From Bacteroidota bacterium (GTDB taxonomy: Bacteria; Bacteroidota; Bacteroidia; Bacteroidales; P3), in assembly GCA_023415495.1 (NCBI GenBank), contig JAEZKK010000018.1, positions 62,001 through 126,000 on the forward strand: 64,000 nt of DNA, written 5' to 3'. A program made the translations under genes and the position numbers. Below the pieces are notes generated by a model. The model was given only the letters and a program-made list of their open reading frames with translations, searched no databases and was not told where the DNA came from. Below, piece by piece: positions 28,303-36,438 of this stretch. How positions within the stretch are numbered: the stretch's first letter is position 1; each line of letters begins with the position of its first letter.

Positions 28303-30120
28303 ATGAATAAAGAGAGACTATTTCCCGAATTTCCAGAGGTATCGACCAAGGAATGGGAAGAGGTAATAATGGCTGACCTTAAGGGTGGCGATTATGAGAA
28401 AAAGCTTGTATGGAAAACCTTAGAAGGGTTTGATGTAAGACCATACTACAGAGCTGAAGACCTCAAAAACCTTGATTTAAGACCTTCAACAAAGACAGAT
28501 AATAATTGGGATATAAGACAAGATATCTACGAAGAGGATTTAACCACAGCTAACGCAATAGCACTTGAGGGGTTAAAGCGTGGAGTAAACTCAATAGGGC
28601 TAAACGCTACTAAGGTAGTGAAAGTAGAAGACCTACAAGTACTACTAAACGGAATAGATTTAACTCAAGTGAAGATAAATTTCCTTGAAGCACGTTCTTA
28701 TTCAGAGCTTATTGACCTATTCATATACTTCCTAAAGAAGGAATCAATTGATATGAGCAAGGTAAGAGGTTCGTTGAACTTCGACCCATTTGGATACGCC
28801 CTTATCAATGGAGAGTTCTGCACAGACTTAAATTCTGTTTACGAAAAGGGAGCCTATATCCTAAAAGTAATTAGAGAGAATATCCCAAATTTTGATGCAA
28901 TCAACGTAGGAGGAAATATTTTCAATAACGCAGGAGCATCGATAGTACAGGAACTTGCATACACAATTAGTGCAGCAAACGAATACCTATACAACCTAAA
29001 CCAAAAAGGATTAGAAATACACTCAATAGGCTATAGAATGATGTTCTCATTCGCAACAGGGTCTAACTATTTTATGGAAATAGCAAAAATCCGAGCAGCA
29101 AGGATGTTATGGCGTAAGATTATCGAGCAATACAACCCTAAATGTAACTCAGCCTACGACCTATTCATATCAACAGAAAGCTCATACTACAACAAAACCA
29201 TCTACGACCCATACGTAAATATGCTAAGAACAACAACCGAGACAATGTCAGCAGCAATAGCAGGAGCAGACTCAATCTCAGTATATCCATTCGATGTAGC
29301 ATTTAGCGAGAATAACCCTTTCTCAACACGTATAGCCAATAACCAACAAATCCTATTAAAAGAAGAATCGTACTTAGACAAGATAGTAGACCCATCAGCT
29401 GGTTCATACTATATCGAAACACTAACCGATTCAATAGCAAAACATGCATGGGATATGTTTAAGGAAATAGAAGCTAAGGGAGGTTTTGTAGCAGCTATCC
29501 AAAGCGGATTTATCCAAGACGAGATAGAGAAAACTCACGCTAAGAGAGCAACAGATGCAGCAATGCGTAAGACAGTAATCTTAGGAACCAACCAATACCC
29601 TAACCTTAACGAAAGAATGGCAGACAAAGTACAGCCAGAGTGTTGCGAAAAAGCAGATAAGAATGATATAAAACCTCTTACTTGTAATCGTTTAAGCAAA
29701 GACTTTGAACTCTTAAGATTAGAAGTAGAAAAGAGTGGAAAAGCTCCAAAAGTATTCTTACTAACCTTCGGAAACTTAGCCTTCCGCAAAGCAAGAGCAG
29801 GATTTGCAACCAACTTCTTTGGAGTAGCAGGATACGAGATAATCGATAACCTCGGGTTCTCAACCCCAGAAGAAGGAATAAAAGCAACCCTTGACGCAAA
29901 AGCAGACATAGTAGTGCTTTGCTCCTCAGACGAAGAATACTCAGAATGGGTGCCAAGCGTAACCGCAGGATTAAAAGGAAAAGTAAACCACATAATAGTA
30001 GCTGGCTATCCAACCGAACAAGTAGAAAACTTCAAGGCACAAGGCGTAACCGATTTTATACACGTACGCTCAAACTGCTTAGAAAGCCTAAAGAAATACA
30101 ACAAAGAAATCTTAGGATAA
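28303..30120 (+). CDS. mutA: Methylmalonyl-CoA mutase small subunit
   Basis: 605 aa, normal for the small subunit. N-terminal TIM-barrel part (R-P-Y-Y-R-A-E-D-L, then the Y-D-P-Y-V-N-M-L-R-T-T segment near residue 305) and a C-terminal Rossmann domain. That domain reads A-R-A-G-F-A-T-N-F-F-G, so the cobalamin-binding D-x-H-x-x-G is absent, as expected for MutA and unlike MutB. It forms a heterodimer with MutB for succinyl-CoA/methylmalonyl-CoA exchange in propionate metabolism. mutB usually follows directly; here a terminator and the CRISPR locus follow. Confidence 0.93.
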   Translation: MNKERLFPEFPEVSTKEWEEVIMADLKGGDYEKKLVWKTLEGFDVRPYYRAEDLKNLDLRPSTKTDNNWDIRQDIYEEDLTTANAIALEGLKRGVNSIGLNATKVVKVEDLQVLLNGIDLTQVKINFLEARSYSELIDLFIYFLKKESIDMSKVRGSLNFDPFGYALINGEFCTDLNSVYEKGAYILKVIRENIPNFDAINVGGNIFNNAGASIVQELAYTISAANEYLYNLNQKGLEIHSIGYRMMFSFATGSNYFMEIAKIRAARMLWRKIIEQYNPKCNSAYDLFISTESSYYNKTIYDPYVNMLRTTTETMSAAIAGADSISVYPFDVAFSENNPFSTRIANNQQILLKEESYLDKIVDPSAGSYYIETLTDSIAKHAWDMFKEIEAKGGFVAAIQSGFIQDEIEKTHAKRATDAAMRKTVILGTNQYPNLNERMADKVQPECCEKADKNDIKPLTCNRLSKDFELLRLEVEKSGKAPKVFLLTFGNLAFRKARAGFATNFFGVAGYEIIDNLGFSTPEEGIKATLDAKADIVVLCSSDEEYSEWVPSVTAGLKGKVNHIIVAGYPTEQVENFKAQGVTDFIHVRSNCLESLKKYNKEILG

Positions 30121-30150
30121 GAAAAACAAATAAAAACCTTAAAACCAAAT

Positions 30151-30188
30151 AAGCTGTGTAGTATTAATTTATTACACAGCTTTTTTTA
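30151..30188 (+). terminator. Rho-independent terminator after mutA
   Basis: AAGCTGTGTA (30151-30160) pairs with TACACAGCTT (30173-30182), followed by a T-run to 30187. It closes mutA transcription 30 nt after the stop codon. Confidence 0.88.
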
Positions 30189-30191
30189 TTA

Positions 30192-30222
30192 GTGCCAACA
30201 TTAGTGCCAAGTTCGGTGCCAA
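30192..30222. repeat. Three phased GTGCCAA direct repeats
   Basis: GTGCCAA starts at 30192, 30204 and 30216, a precise 12-bp period. It lies between the mutA terminator and the cas9/tracrRNA promoters. It could be a regulator-binding site or the edge of the inserted CRISPR block. The rest of 30223-30455 shows no gene, only a stem AAGCGAT (30358-30364)/ATCGCTT (30378-30384) whose minus-strand reading ends in a T-run and could be a backup terminator for the tracrRNA. Confidence 0.5.
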
Positions 30223-30455
30223 AACGAAATTACACCTAAGAAATAAAGATTTGTCAAGTTAAATACAGATAAACTTTTGAGAAGGAGATTTTTATTAATC
30301 ACTTTGAGTAGTAAAATAAAGGAAAGTAACAGACGCTAATATCTAATAAAAAAGCGAAAGCGATAATCAATAAAGACATCGCTTCCACCTTAAATGTTTT
30401 CACAACGGAATAATCCTTATTCAACAAGGGGAATAAATAAAAAATAAGTTATTGT

Positions 30456-30485
30456 TTTGTTTTTAAAAAAATAAAACTACCTTTG
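30456..30485 (+). promoter_or_regulatory. Predicted cas9 promoter (TTTG, 18 nt, TACCTTTG)
   Basis: TTTG (30456-30459), 18-nt spacer, then TACCTTTG (30478-30485). Transcription would start near 30492 and give a leader of about 135 nt before the cas9 ATG. That leader covers the whole tracrRNA gene in antisense. Confidence 0.6.
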
Positions 30486-30490
30486 CAGTA

Positions 30491-30577
30491 TAAAAAATAG
30501 CCTCACGGAGTACGCAAGGCTTAGATAACTCTTCGGCTTATAGCCTTATTGTGAAAAGTCTTTCAATTTTGTATTAA
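30491..30577 (-). ncRNA. tracrRNA
   Basis: Transcribed on the minus strand from a promoter at 30582-30613. The 5' part is an anti-repeat: AATACAAAATTGAAAG (16 nt) is perfectly complementary to nt 12-27 of the CRISPR repeat as read on the minus strand. After a small bulge, TTCACAAT pairs with the first eight repeat bases (one G-U). The 3' part holds a nexus-like hairpin around GGCTATAAGCC, then AGCCT...AGGCT followed by TTTTTT, a Rho-independent terminator ending near 30491. Start and end are estimated to within a few bases. Confidence 0.9.
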
Positions 30578-30581
30578 GATG

Positions 30582-30613
30582 CAAAGATATGATAAAAAAT
30601 GATACTAAACAAA
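30582..30613 (-). promoter_or_regulatory. tracrRNA promoter (TTTG, 20 nt, TATCTTTG)
   Basis: Minus-strand TTTG (30610-30613), 20-nt spacer, then TATCTTTG (30582-30589). Both boxes match the Bacteroidetes consensus. It lies inside the cas9 leader, only 15 nt from the cas9 start codon, so cas9 and tracrRNA transcription must interfere. Confidence 0.75.
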
Positions 30614-30627
30614 AAAAATAAAAATAA

Positions 30628-33600
30628 ATGGAAACTTTAGGATTAGATTTGGGTACTAATTCAATAGGTATCTCTAAAAGAAACACAGATTTAGGTAGTA
30701 ATCTATTCGATCAACTTGAATATTTTGGAGTAACAACCTTTAATAAAGGTGTTGGAAATAGTAAGTCAGGAGAATTCTCATACGCATCAGAAAGAACGAA
30801 ACACAGATCATCTAGAAGATTATATCAATCAAGAAAATATCGTATTTGGGAAACCTTAAAAATATTAATTGAATATGGGTATTGCCCTTTATCTGATGAA
30901 AATTTAGATAAATGGAGAAAATATGATAAAGAAAAAGGATTAAAAAGGAAATACCCTATTAATGCTGTAAAGTTCGAACAATGGGTAAGATTAGATTTTG
31001 ATAATGACGGAATCCCTGAATATTCCAGCCCATATCAATTAAGAGCAGAAATTGCATCAACGCAATATAATTTAGATTTAGAGATAAACAGATTAAAAAT
31101 TGGCAGAGCATTATATCATATCGCACAAAGAAGAGGCTTTAAAAGTTCTAAGGGTGAGACTTTAAAAGAAAGCCACGAAAATGAAATATTGGACGAAAAC
31201 TCTTTGAAAAAGTCTGAAGAGAAAAAGGCAAAAGAGTTAAACGAGTTTATCAATCAAAAAATAGGGGATAATATATCATTACCAACTGTTGGTTGTGCTT
31301 TCTATGAAATTGAGAGAACAGGGCAAAGAATCAAAAAAGAATATCAGGCAGTACGTTCACAATATCAAGAGGAAATAAAATACATCTTTGATTTTCAAAA
31401 TGCATTATCTCTGGAATCTGACTTTTATTACAAAATAAACAAGGCTATTTTCTACAAAAGACCTTTACGTTCACAAAAGGGATTAGTCGGGAAATGCACT
31501 TTAGAACCAACAAAATCAAGATGCCCAATTAGTCATCCCGATTTTGAATATTTCAGAGCTTGGAGTTTTATAAATAATATTCAATTTAGAAAAGGAGAAA
31601 AGGAGAATTGGGAAAACATCAGTCTTGATGATAAGAATGAATTGTTCAATGAAAAGTTTTTAAGAGTAAAGAACAACTTCAAATTCGAAGAAATCCGTAT
31701 TTGGATAGAAAAGAAATATAATATTTCACTTTCCACAAAAGACAAAACTATAAATTATAAAGATAGGACAAATGTTTCTGCCTGCCCAATTAGTGCAAGA
31801 ATAAAAAATTTATTGGGAGAAAACTGGAAAGAGATTATTATTGAAGCTAATAAAACTAGAATTGACAAAAAAACTGGAGTAGAGAAGAGAGTATCATATA
31901 ATTGGGAAGATATTTGGCATGTATGCTTTAATTATGATGACGAAGAAAATATTGTAGAATTTGCCCAAACAAATTTGTTGTTTGATGATAAAAAAACAAA
32001 ATCTTTTATTAATCTTTGGGTTGCTATACCACAAGGATACTCTATGCTAAGTCTTAAGGCAATAAGAAACATTAATAGATTTTTAAATAGAGGATTAATT
32101 TATTCTGAAGCAGTATTATTAGCAAAGATACCAGAGATTATAGGAGAAGAAAAATGGGTTAATATTAAAGATGAATGCATTTCAAATATTGAAATAATTT
32201 CCAATTCTAATAAAGAAGAAAAAAGAATTCTTAATATAGTAAATGCTTTAATTGCCGAATATAAATCTTTAGAATTTAATGAACAATTTGCAGCTCACTC
32301 TAATGATTATAAATTAAAAGAAGAAGATTACAAAACAATAATCGAATATTGTAAAGAAAGCTTTGGCGAAAAAACATGGAATAAAAAAGATGATGATGAA
32401 AAACAAAACGTTATAAATGATGTGGCTTCTAAATACCAAGCTTTTTTTGATAATTCAAGAAGAGAATTTTATAAACTACCAAAAATCGGAGATAATCTAA
32501 GAAAGTTTCTATCCGATAATTTTGAATATCTTCATTGTTCTAATAATTTACATGATAATTTAACTGGTCTTCCATGTAATTGTCCTGCTTGCAAACAACT
32601 CAATAAACTATATCACCCATCTATGATTGAGTTCTATAAGCCTTCTCGTAATAAAACAATTGATTATAATGGAAGAATCCTCTCTAAAAAGTTATTAGAG
32701 TCACCTAAAATTGGAGCATTTAAAAATCCTATGGCGATGAGAATGCTACATATATTAAGAAGGAATATAAATAGTCTTTTATTAGAGGGCATAATATCTG
32801 AGGATACTAGAATAGTTATTGAAACGGCAAGAGATCTAAATGATTCAAATATGAGATGGGCTCTTGAACAATATCAAAAAGAAAGAGAACATGCAAATGA
32901 AGAAATTAAAAAAGCTATTCGTGAAATTCAAGGCCTTGAACAAGTAAACGATTCTGATTTTGAAAAGGTAAAAATATTGATAGACCAAAATGATATTCCA
33001 GAAACTGGATTGATTAATAATGAGACTTATATTAATCCCCATAATGACAAGAAAGCAAAAAGTAAGATAGAAAAAGCTGATAAATTCAGTATTGATGTTA
33101 CCAAATATAAACTATGGCTAGAACAAGGTTGTAGATGTATTTATACAGGGAAGGTAATATCTTTAAGTGATTTATTAGGAGGAAATCCAAAATTCGATAT
33201 TGAACATACTATACCTAGAAGTAAGTCTTTAGATAATTCTTTAGAAAACAAAACTATCTGTGATTTACATTATAATAGATTTATAAAAAAGAATATGATT
33301 CCTAGCTCATTACCAAATTATGACAAGGATGCTAATGGATATTCTGCAATTCTTCCTCGATTACAAGTATGGAAAGAAAAAATTGAAAGACTAGAAAATA
33401 ATGTTGAATATTGGAAAATAAAATCAAAACATGCTCAAACAAAAGATGTAAAGGATACTGCTATTCGTCAGAGACACTTATGGCAAATGGAGTTGGATTA
33501 TTGGAAAAGAAAATTAGAAAGATTTACAATCACAGAAATTACAAGTGGATTTAAAAATAGCCAGCTGGTAGATACTCGGCTGATTTCAAAATATGCAACC

Positions 33601-34905
33601 CTATATTTAAAGTCAGTTTTTAATAATGTTGATGTTCAAAAAGGAAGTGTTACTGCAGATTTTAGGAAAATCATAGGAGTGCAAGGCTTTGAAGAAGCTA
33701 AAAACAGAGACAAACATTCACATCATGCAATAGATGCAACAATTTTAACCCTTATTCCTTCATCAGCAAAAAGAGATAAAATGTTATCTCTATGGTATGA
33801 AATACAAGATAAAAAGGATAAAGAAGATATTTCTGAAATACAAGAAAAATTAGATAAAGAAGTTCGCTCATTAAATATTGGCTCTATAAATAATTTTGTA
33901 AATAATATTGATGAAAACATATTAATTAATCAAGTGTCAAAAGACCAAGTATTAACTCCTACTAAAAAAAGAGCAAGAATAAGAGGAGAAAAAGTTATTC
34001 TTAAAAATGGTAGGGAAAAATGGATTAACGGAGATAGTATAAGAGGACAAATACACAGTGAAACATTCTATGGAGCGATAAAACTTGCTAAAAAAGATGA
34101 AAAAGGTAAAATAGAAAGAGATGAAGATGGTAAAATCATTATTGATGATAAGCTAATGTATGTTGTAAGAAAAGAATTAAAGTATAAAAAAAATGATACA
34201 GATTCTGGCTTTAAAACGTGGGAAGAAATAGAAAAAATAATTGTTGATAAGCATTTATATGAAAAACTTAGACGTCAATATGGTGACAAATCATTTAAAG
34301 AAGCTAGCGAAGCAGGAATCCATTTAACTGACAAAAAGGGAGTAAATAGAAAAATAAGACATATTCGTTGCTTCGCAACAAAAATATCAAGCCCATTAGC
34401 TATTAAAAAACAAACATATTTATCAGATAAAAGTCATAAAAATTACTATTATACAAGCGGAGGTGACTTATATGCAATTTGCCAATATTCAAATTGCAAC
34501 GAGAAAGAATATGTAGTATATGGACTATTTGATATATGCGAAAATAGAAAAATGGGAATAGAGGACATACCTTCTACAATCCAATCTAAGAAAAAGACAA
34601 ATCTAAATTTGGATTTTATATTAAAATCAGGAATGCGAGTTTTTTTACTTGATAAAAATGAAACTATCGAAGAAATAGAATCAATAATTTCAAAAAGACT
34701 ATACATATTTGAACGTCCAGAAAGGGATAATAGAATAAATTTAATTCATCATTTATGTGCAAAAAAAGATATAAAAGAAGAAAAAGTAGATAATTACAAT
34801 TGTCTGCCTCAAAAAATCAGAAAAAGTATTAATTCATTAAAACTATTGATAGAAGGAAAAGATTTTATTGTTTCTCCTATTGGGAAGATTATATTTAACA
34901 AATAA
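30628..34905 (+). CDS. cas9: CRISPR-associated endonuclease Cas9, type II-C
   Basis: 1425 aa. RuvC-I with Asp7 (G-L-D-L-G-T-N-S), arginine-rich bridge helix (R-T-K-H-R-S-S-R-R-L-Y-Q-S-R), RuvC-II Glu732 (I-V-I-E-T-A-R), HNH with D-I-E-H (His860), the E-N-K and H-Y-N-R segments after it, and RuvC-III H-H-A-I-D (His1033, Asp1036). All nuclease residues are present, so the protein should cut DNA. A cysteine cluster C-N-C-P-A-C (residues 650-655) lies just before RuvC-II. With cas1 and cas2 only, and no csn2 or cas4, the system is subtype II-C. The PAM cannot be read from the sequence. Confidence 0.98.
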   Translation: METLGLDLGTNSIGISKRNTDLGSNLFDQLEYFGVTTFNKGVGNSKSGEFSYASERTKHRSSRRLYQSRKYRIWETLKILIEYGYCPLSDENLDKWRKYDKEKGLKRKYPINAVKFEQWVRLDFDNDGIPEYSSPYQLRAEIASTQYNLDLEINRLKIGRALYHIAQRRGFKSSKGETLKESHENEILDENSLKKSEEKKAKELNEFINQKIGDNISLPTVGCAFYEIERTGQRIKKEYQAVRSQYQEEIKYIFDFQNALSLESDFYYKINKAIFYKRPLRSQKGLVGKCTLEPTKSRCPISHPDFEYFRAWSFINNIQFRKGEKENWENISLDDKNELFNEKFLRVKNNFKFEEIRIWIEKKYNISLSTKDKTINYKDRTNVSACPISARIKNLLGENWKEIIIEANKTRIDKKTGVEKRVSYNWEDIWHVCFNYDDEENIVEFAQTNLLFDDKKTKSFINLWVAIPQGYSMLSLKAIRNINRFLNRGLIYSEAVLLAKIPEIIGEEKWVNIKDECISNIEIISNSNKEEKRILNIVNALIAEYKSLEFNEQFAAHSNDYKLKEEDYKTIIEYCKESFGEKTWNKKDDDEKQNVINDVASKYQAFFDNSRREFYKLPKIGDNLRKFLSDNFEYLHCSNNLHDNLTGLPCNCPACKQLNKLYHPSMIEFYKPSRNKTIDYNGRILSKKLLESPKIGAFKNPMAMRMLHILRRNINSLLLEGIISEDTRIVIETARDLNDSNMRWALEQYQKEREHANEEIKKAIREIQGLEQVNDSDFEKVKILIDQNDIPETGLINNETYINPHNDKKAKSKIEKADKFSIDVTKYKLWLEQGCRCIYTGKVISLSDLLGGNPKFDIEHTIPRSKSLDNSLENKTICDLHYNRFIKKNMIPSSLPNYDKDANGYSAILPRLQVWKEKIERLENNVEYWKIKSKHAQTKDVKDTAIRQRHLWQMELDYWKRKLERFTITEITSGFKNSQLVDTRLISKYATLYLKSVFNNVDVQKGSVTADFRKIIGVQGFEEAKNRDKHSHHAIDATILTLIPSSAKRDKMLSLWYEIQDKKDKEDISEIQEKLDKEVRSLNIGSINNFVNNIDENILINQVSKDQVLTPTKKRARIRGEKVILKNGREKWINGDSIRGQIHSETFYGAIKLAKKDEKGKIERDEDGKIIIDDKLMYVVRKELKYKKNDTDSGFKTWEEIEKIIVDKHLYEKLRRQYGDKSFKEASEAGIHLTDKKGVNRKIRHIRCFATKISSPLAIKKQTYLSDKSHKNYYYTSGGDLYAICQYSNCNEKEYVVYGLFDICENRKMGIEDIPSTIQSKKKTNLNLDFILKSGMRVFLLDKNETIEEIESIISKRLYIFERPERDNRINLIHHLCAKKDIKEEKVDNYNCLPQKIRKSINSLKLLIEGKDFIVSPIGKIIFNK

Positions 34906-34927
34906 ATACCACTTTAATAAATAGTTT

Positions 34928-35833
34928 ATGATTAAACGCACACTATGTTTTAGTTCTGGGGCTTATCTTAGTCTTAAGGATAAACAATTGGTTATTGAGT
35001 TGGCTGAGGATATCACAAAGACTAAAAAGACTGTGCCTATTGAGGATATTGGGGTTGTTGTGTTGGATAATCCTCAGATAACAATTACCCAAGGGGCTAT
35101 GGTGTCTTTGCTTGAGAATAATGTTGCTATTATTACTTGCGACCAAAGACATCATCCTTTGGGATTGCATTTGTGTTTGGATGGGAATGATATTCAAAGC
35201 GAGAGATATAGAGAGCAGATTCAAGCAACGGAGGCTTTGAAGAAGAACCTTTGGCAACAGACTATTATAGCTAAAATCCAAAATCAAGCTAATGTGCTTA
35301 AGGAATTAGGTATTGATACAAAGAAGATGGTCTATTGGGCAAGGGAAGTGAAATCAGGGGACAGTGAGAACCACGAAGCAAGAGCAGCAGCCTATTATTG
35401 GCAGAACCTCTTAGAGCAAGATAATGCTTTTAAGAGGGAGCGATTTGGGGAATATCCAAACAAATTCTTTAACTATTCATATTCGATTCTAAGAGCAATT
35501 GCAGCACGCTCATTAGTTGCCTCAGGACTACTCCCAACTCTAGGGATATTCCATAAAAATCGATATAATGCTTATTGTTTGGCTGATGATATTATGGAGC
35601 CATACAGACCTTATGCCGATAGGGTAGTGCTTGAGACAATAAAGAAATATCCCGAAATACAAGAAATGACAAAGGAGATTAAATCCTCTTTATTAACATT
35701 GCCTGTAGTTGATGTTAAGATGAAGAATGCTACAAGACCTTTGCAAATTGCGATGGGAGAAACTACAGCCTCATTGTACCAGTGTTTTTCGGGAGAAAGG
35801 AGATTAATAAAATACCCAATTTTAGGTGCATAG
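34928..35833 (+). CDS. cas1: CRISPR integrase Cas1 (type II)
   Basis: 301 aa. Beta-sheet N-terminal domain, then an alpha-helical catalytic domain with Glu150 (N-H-E-A-R-A-A), His209 (F-H-K-N-R-Y-N) and Asp221/Glu224 (L-A-D-D-I-M-E-P) as likely metal ligands. It inserts new spacers together with Cas2. It starts 22 nt after cas9 and overlaps cas2 by 8 nt. Confidence 0.97.
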   Translation: MIKRTLCFSSGAYLSLKDKQLVIELAEDITKTKKTVPIEDIGVVVLDNPQITITQGAMVSLLENNVAIITCDQRHHPLGLHLCLDGNDIQSERYREQIQATEALKKNLWQQTIIAKIQNQANVLKELGIDTKKMVYWAREVKSGDSENHEARAAAYYWQNLLEQDNAFKRERFGEYPNKFFNYSYSILRAIAARSLVASGLLPTLGIFHKNRYNAYCLADDIMEPYRPYADRVVLETIKKYPEIQEMTKEIKSSLLTLPVVDVKMKNATRPLQIAMGETTASLYQCFSGERRLIKYPILGA

Positions 35834-36161
35834 CAGGTTTAATGCATATAGAATAATGTGGATACTCGTATTTTTTGACCTCCCAACTGAGACTAAGACT
35901 AACAGGAAAGTATATAGCGACTTTCGTAAAGCACTTATCAAAGACGGTTTCCAAATGTTTCAATTCTCAATCTATTTGCGTCATTGTGCATCAAGAGAGA
36001 ATGCAGAGGTACATATTAAAAGAGTAAAGAAAATCCTGCCTAAGTACGGACATATTGGGATACTATTGATAACCGACAAGCAATTTGGGAATATGGAGCT
36101 TTATTTTGGCAAACAACCATCAGCATTACCCGAAATAGGACAACAATTAGAGATGTTCTAA
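35826..36161 (+). CDS. cas2: CRISPR-associated protein Cas2
   Basis: 111 aa from the GTG at 35826, overlapping cas1. The segment Y-R-I-M-W-I-L-V-F-F-D-L-P-T-E-T is typical of type II-C Cas2, and its conserved Y-R-I-M lead-in is why I prefer the GTG to the internal ATG at 35856. It ends in Q-Q-L-E-M-F as many relatives do. It bridges two Cas1 dimers during spacer integration. Confidence 0.95.
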   Translation: MHSRFNAYRIMWILVFFDLPTETKTNRKVYSDFRKALIKDGFQMFQFSIYLRHCASRENAEVHIKRVKKILPKYGHIGILLITDKQFGNMELYFGKQPSALPEIGQQLEMF

Positions 36162-36438
36162 TATTTTTTTCCCATTGTCTGATAATTGATGCATTTTTAT
36201 ATATTATTAACAGATTAAGACGTCTGAATTTGTCTCAAAAATCAACAAAAAAACAATAAATTGAGCTTAAAAAATCAATTTTGTTCAAAAATAATTAGCC
36301 AATAAAGCCCAAATAAAAGAGGAAATAGAATCCATAAAATCCCAATTCCTCTCACAAAAAACAAGCAATAAATTAAGAAAACATAGATTCTAAAGCCTAT
36401 TGCAAATAGCTAAACCTCAATCCAATAAACCCCTTAAC
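36162..36438. other. AT-rich leader-like region between cas2 and the array
   Basis: 277 bp with no gene. It adjoins the end of the array where repeats are most uniform, so it probably carries the Cas1-Cas2 integration site. No TAnnTTTG box pointing into the array was seen, in line with crRNA transcription from within the repeats on the other strand. Confidence 0.55.

Noticed and set aside
29535..30013. Long minus-strand frames opposite mutA
   Set aside because: Biased composition mirrors the sense codons; no start context, no family match, and mutA is clearly real.
30358..30384. Stem-loop considered as a second tracrRNA or small-RNA gene
   Set aside because: No promoter and no complementarity to the CRISPR repeat; at most a minus-strand terminator.
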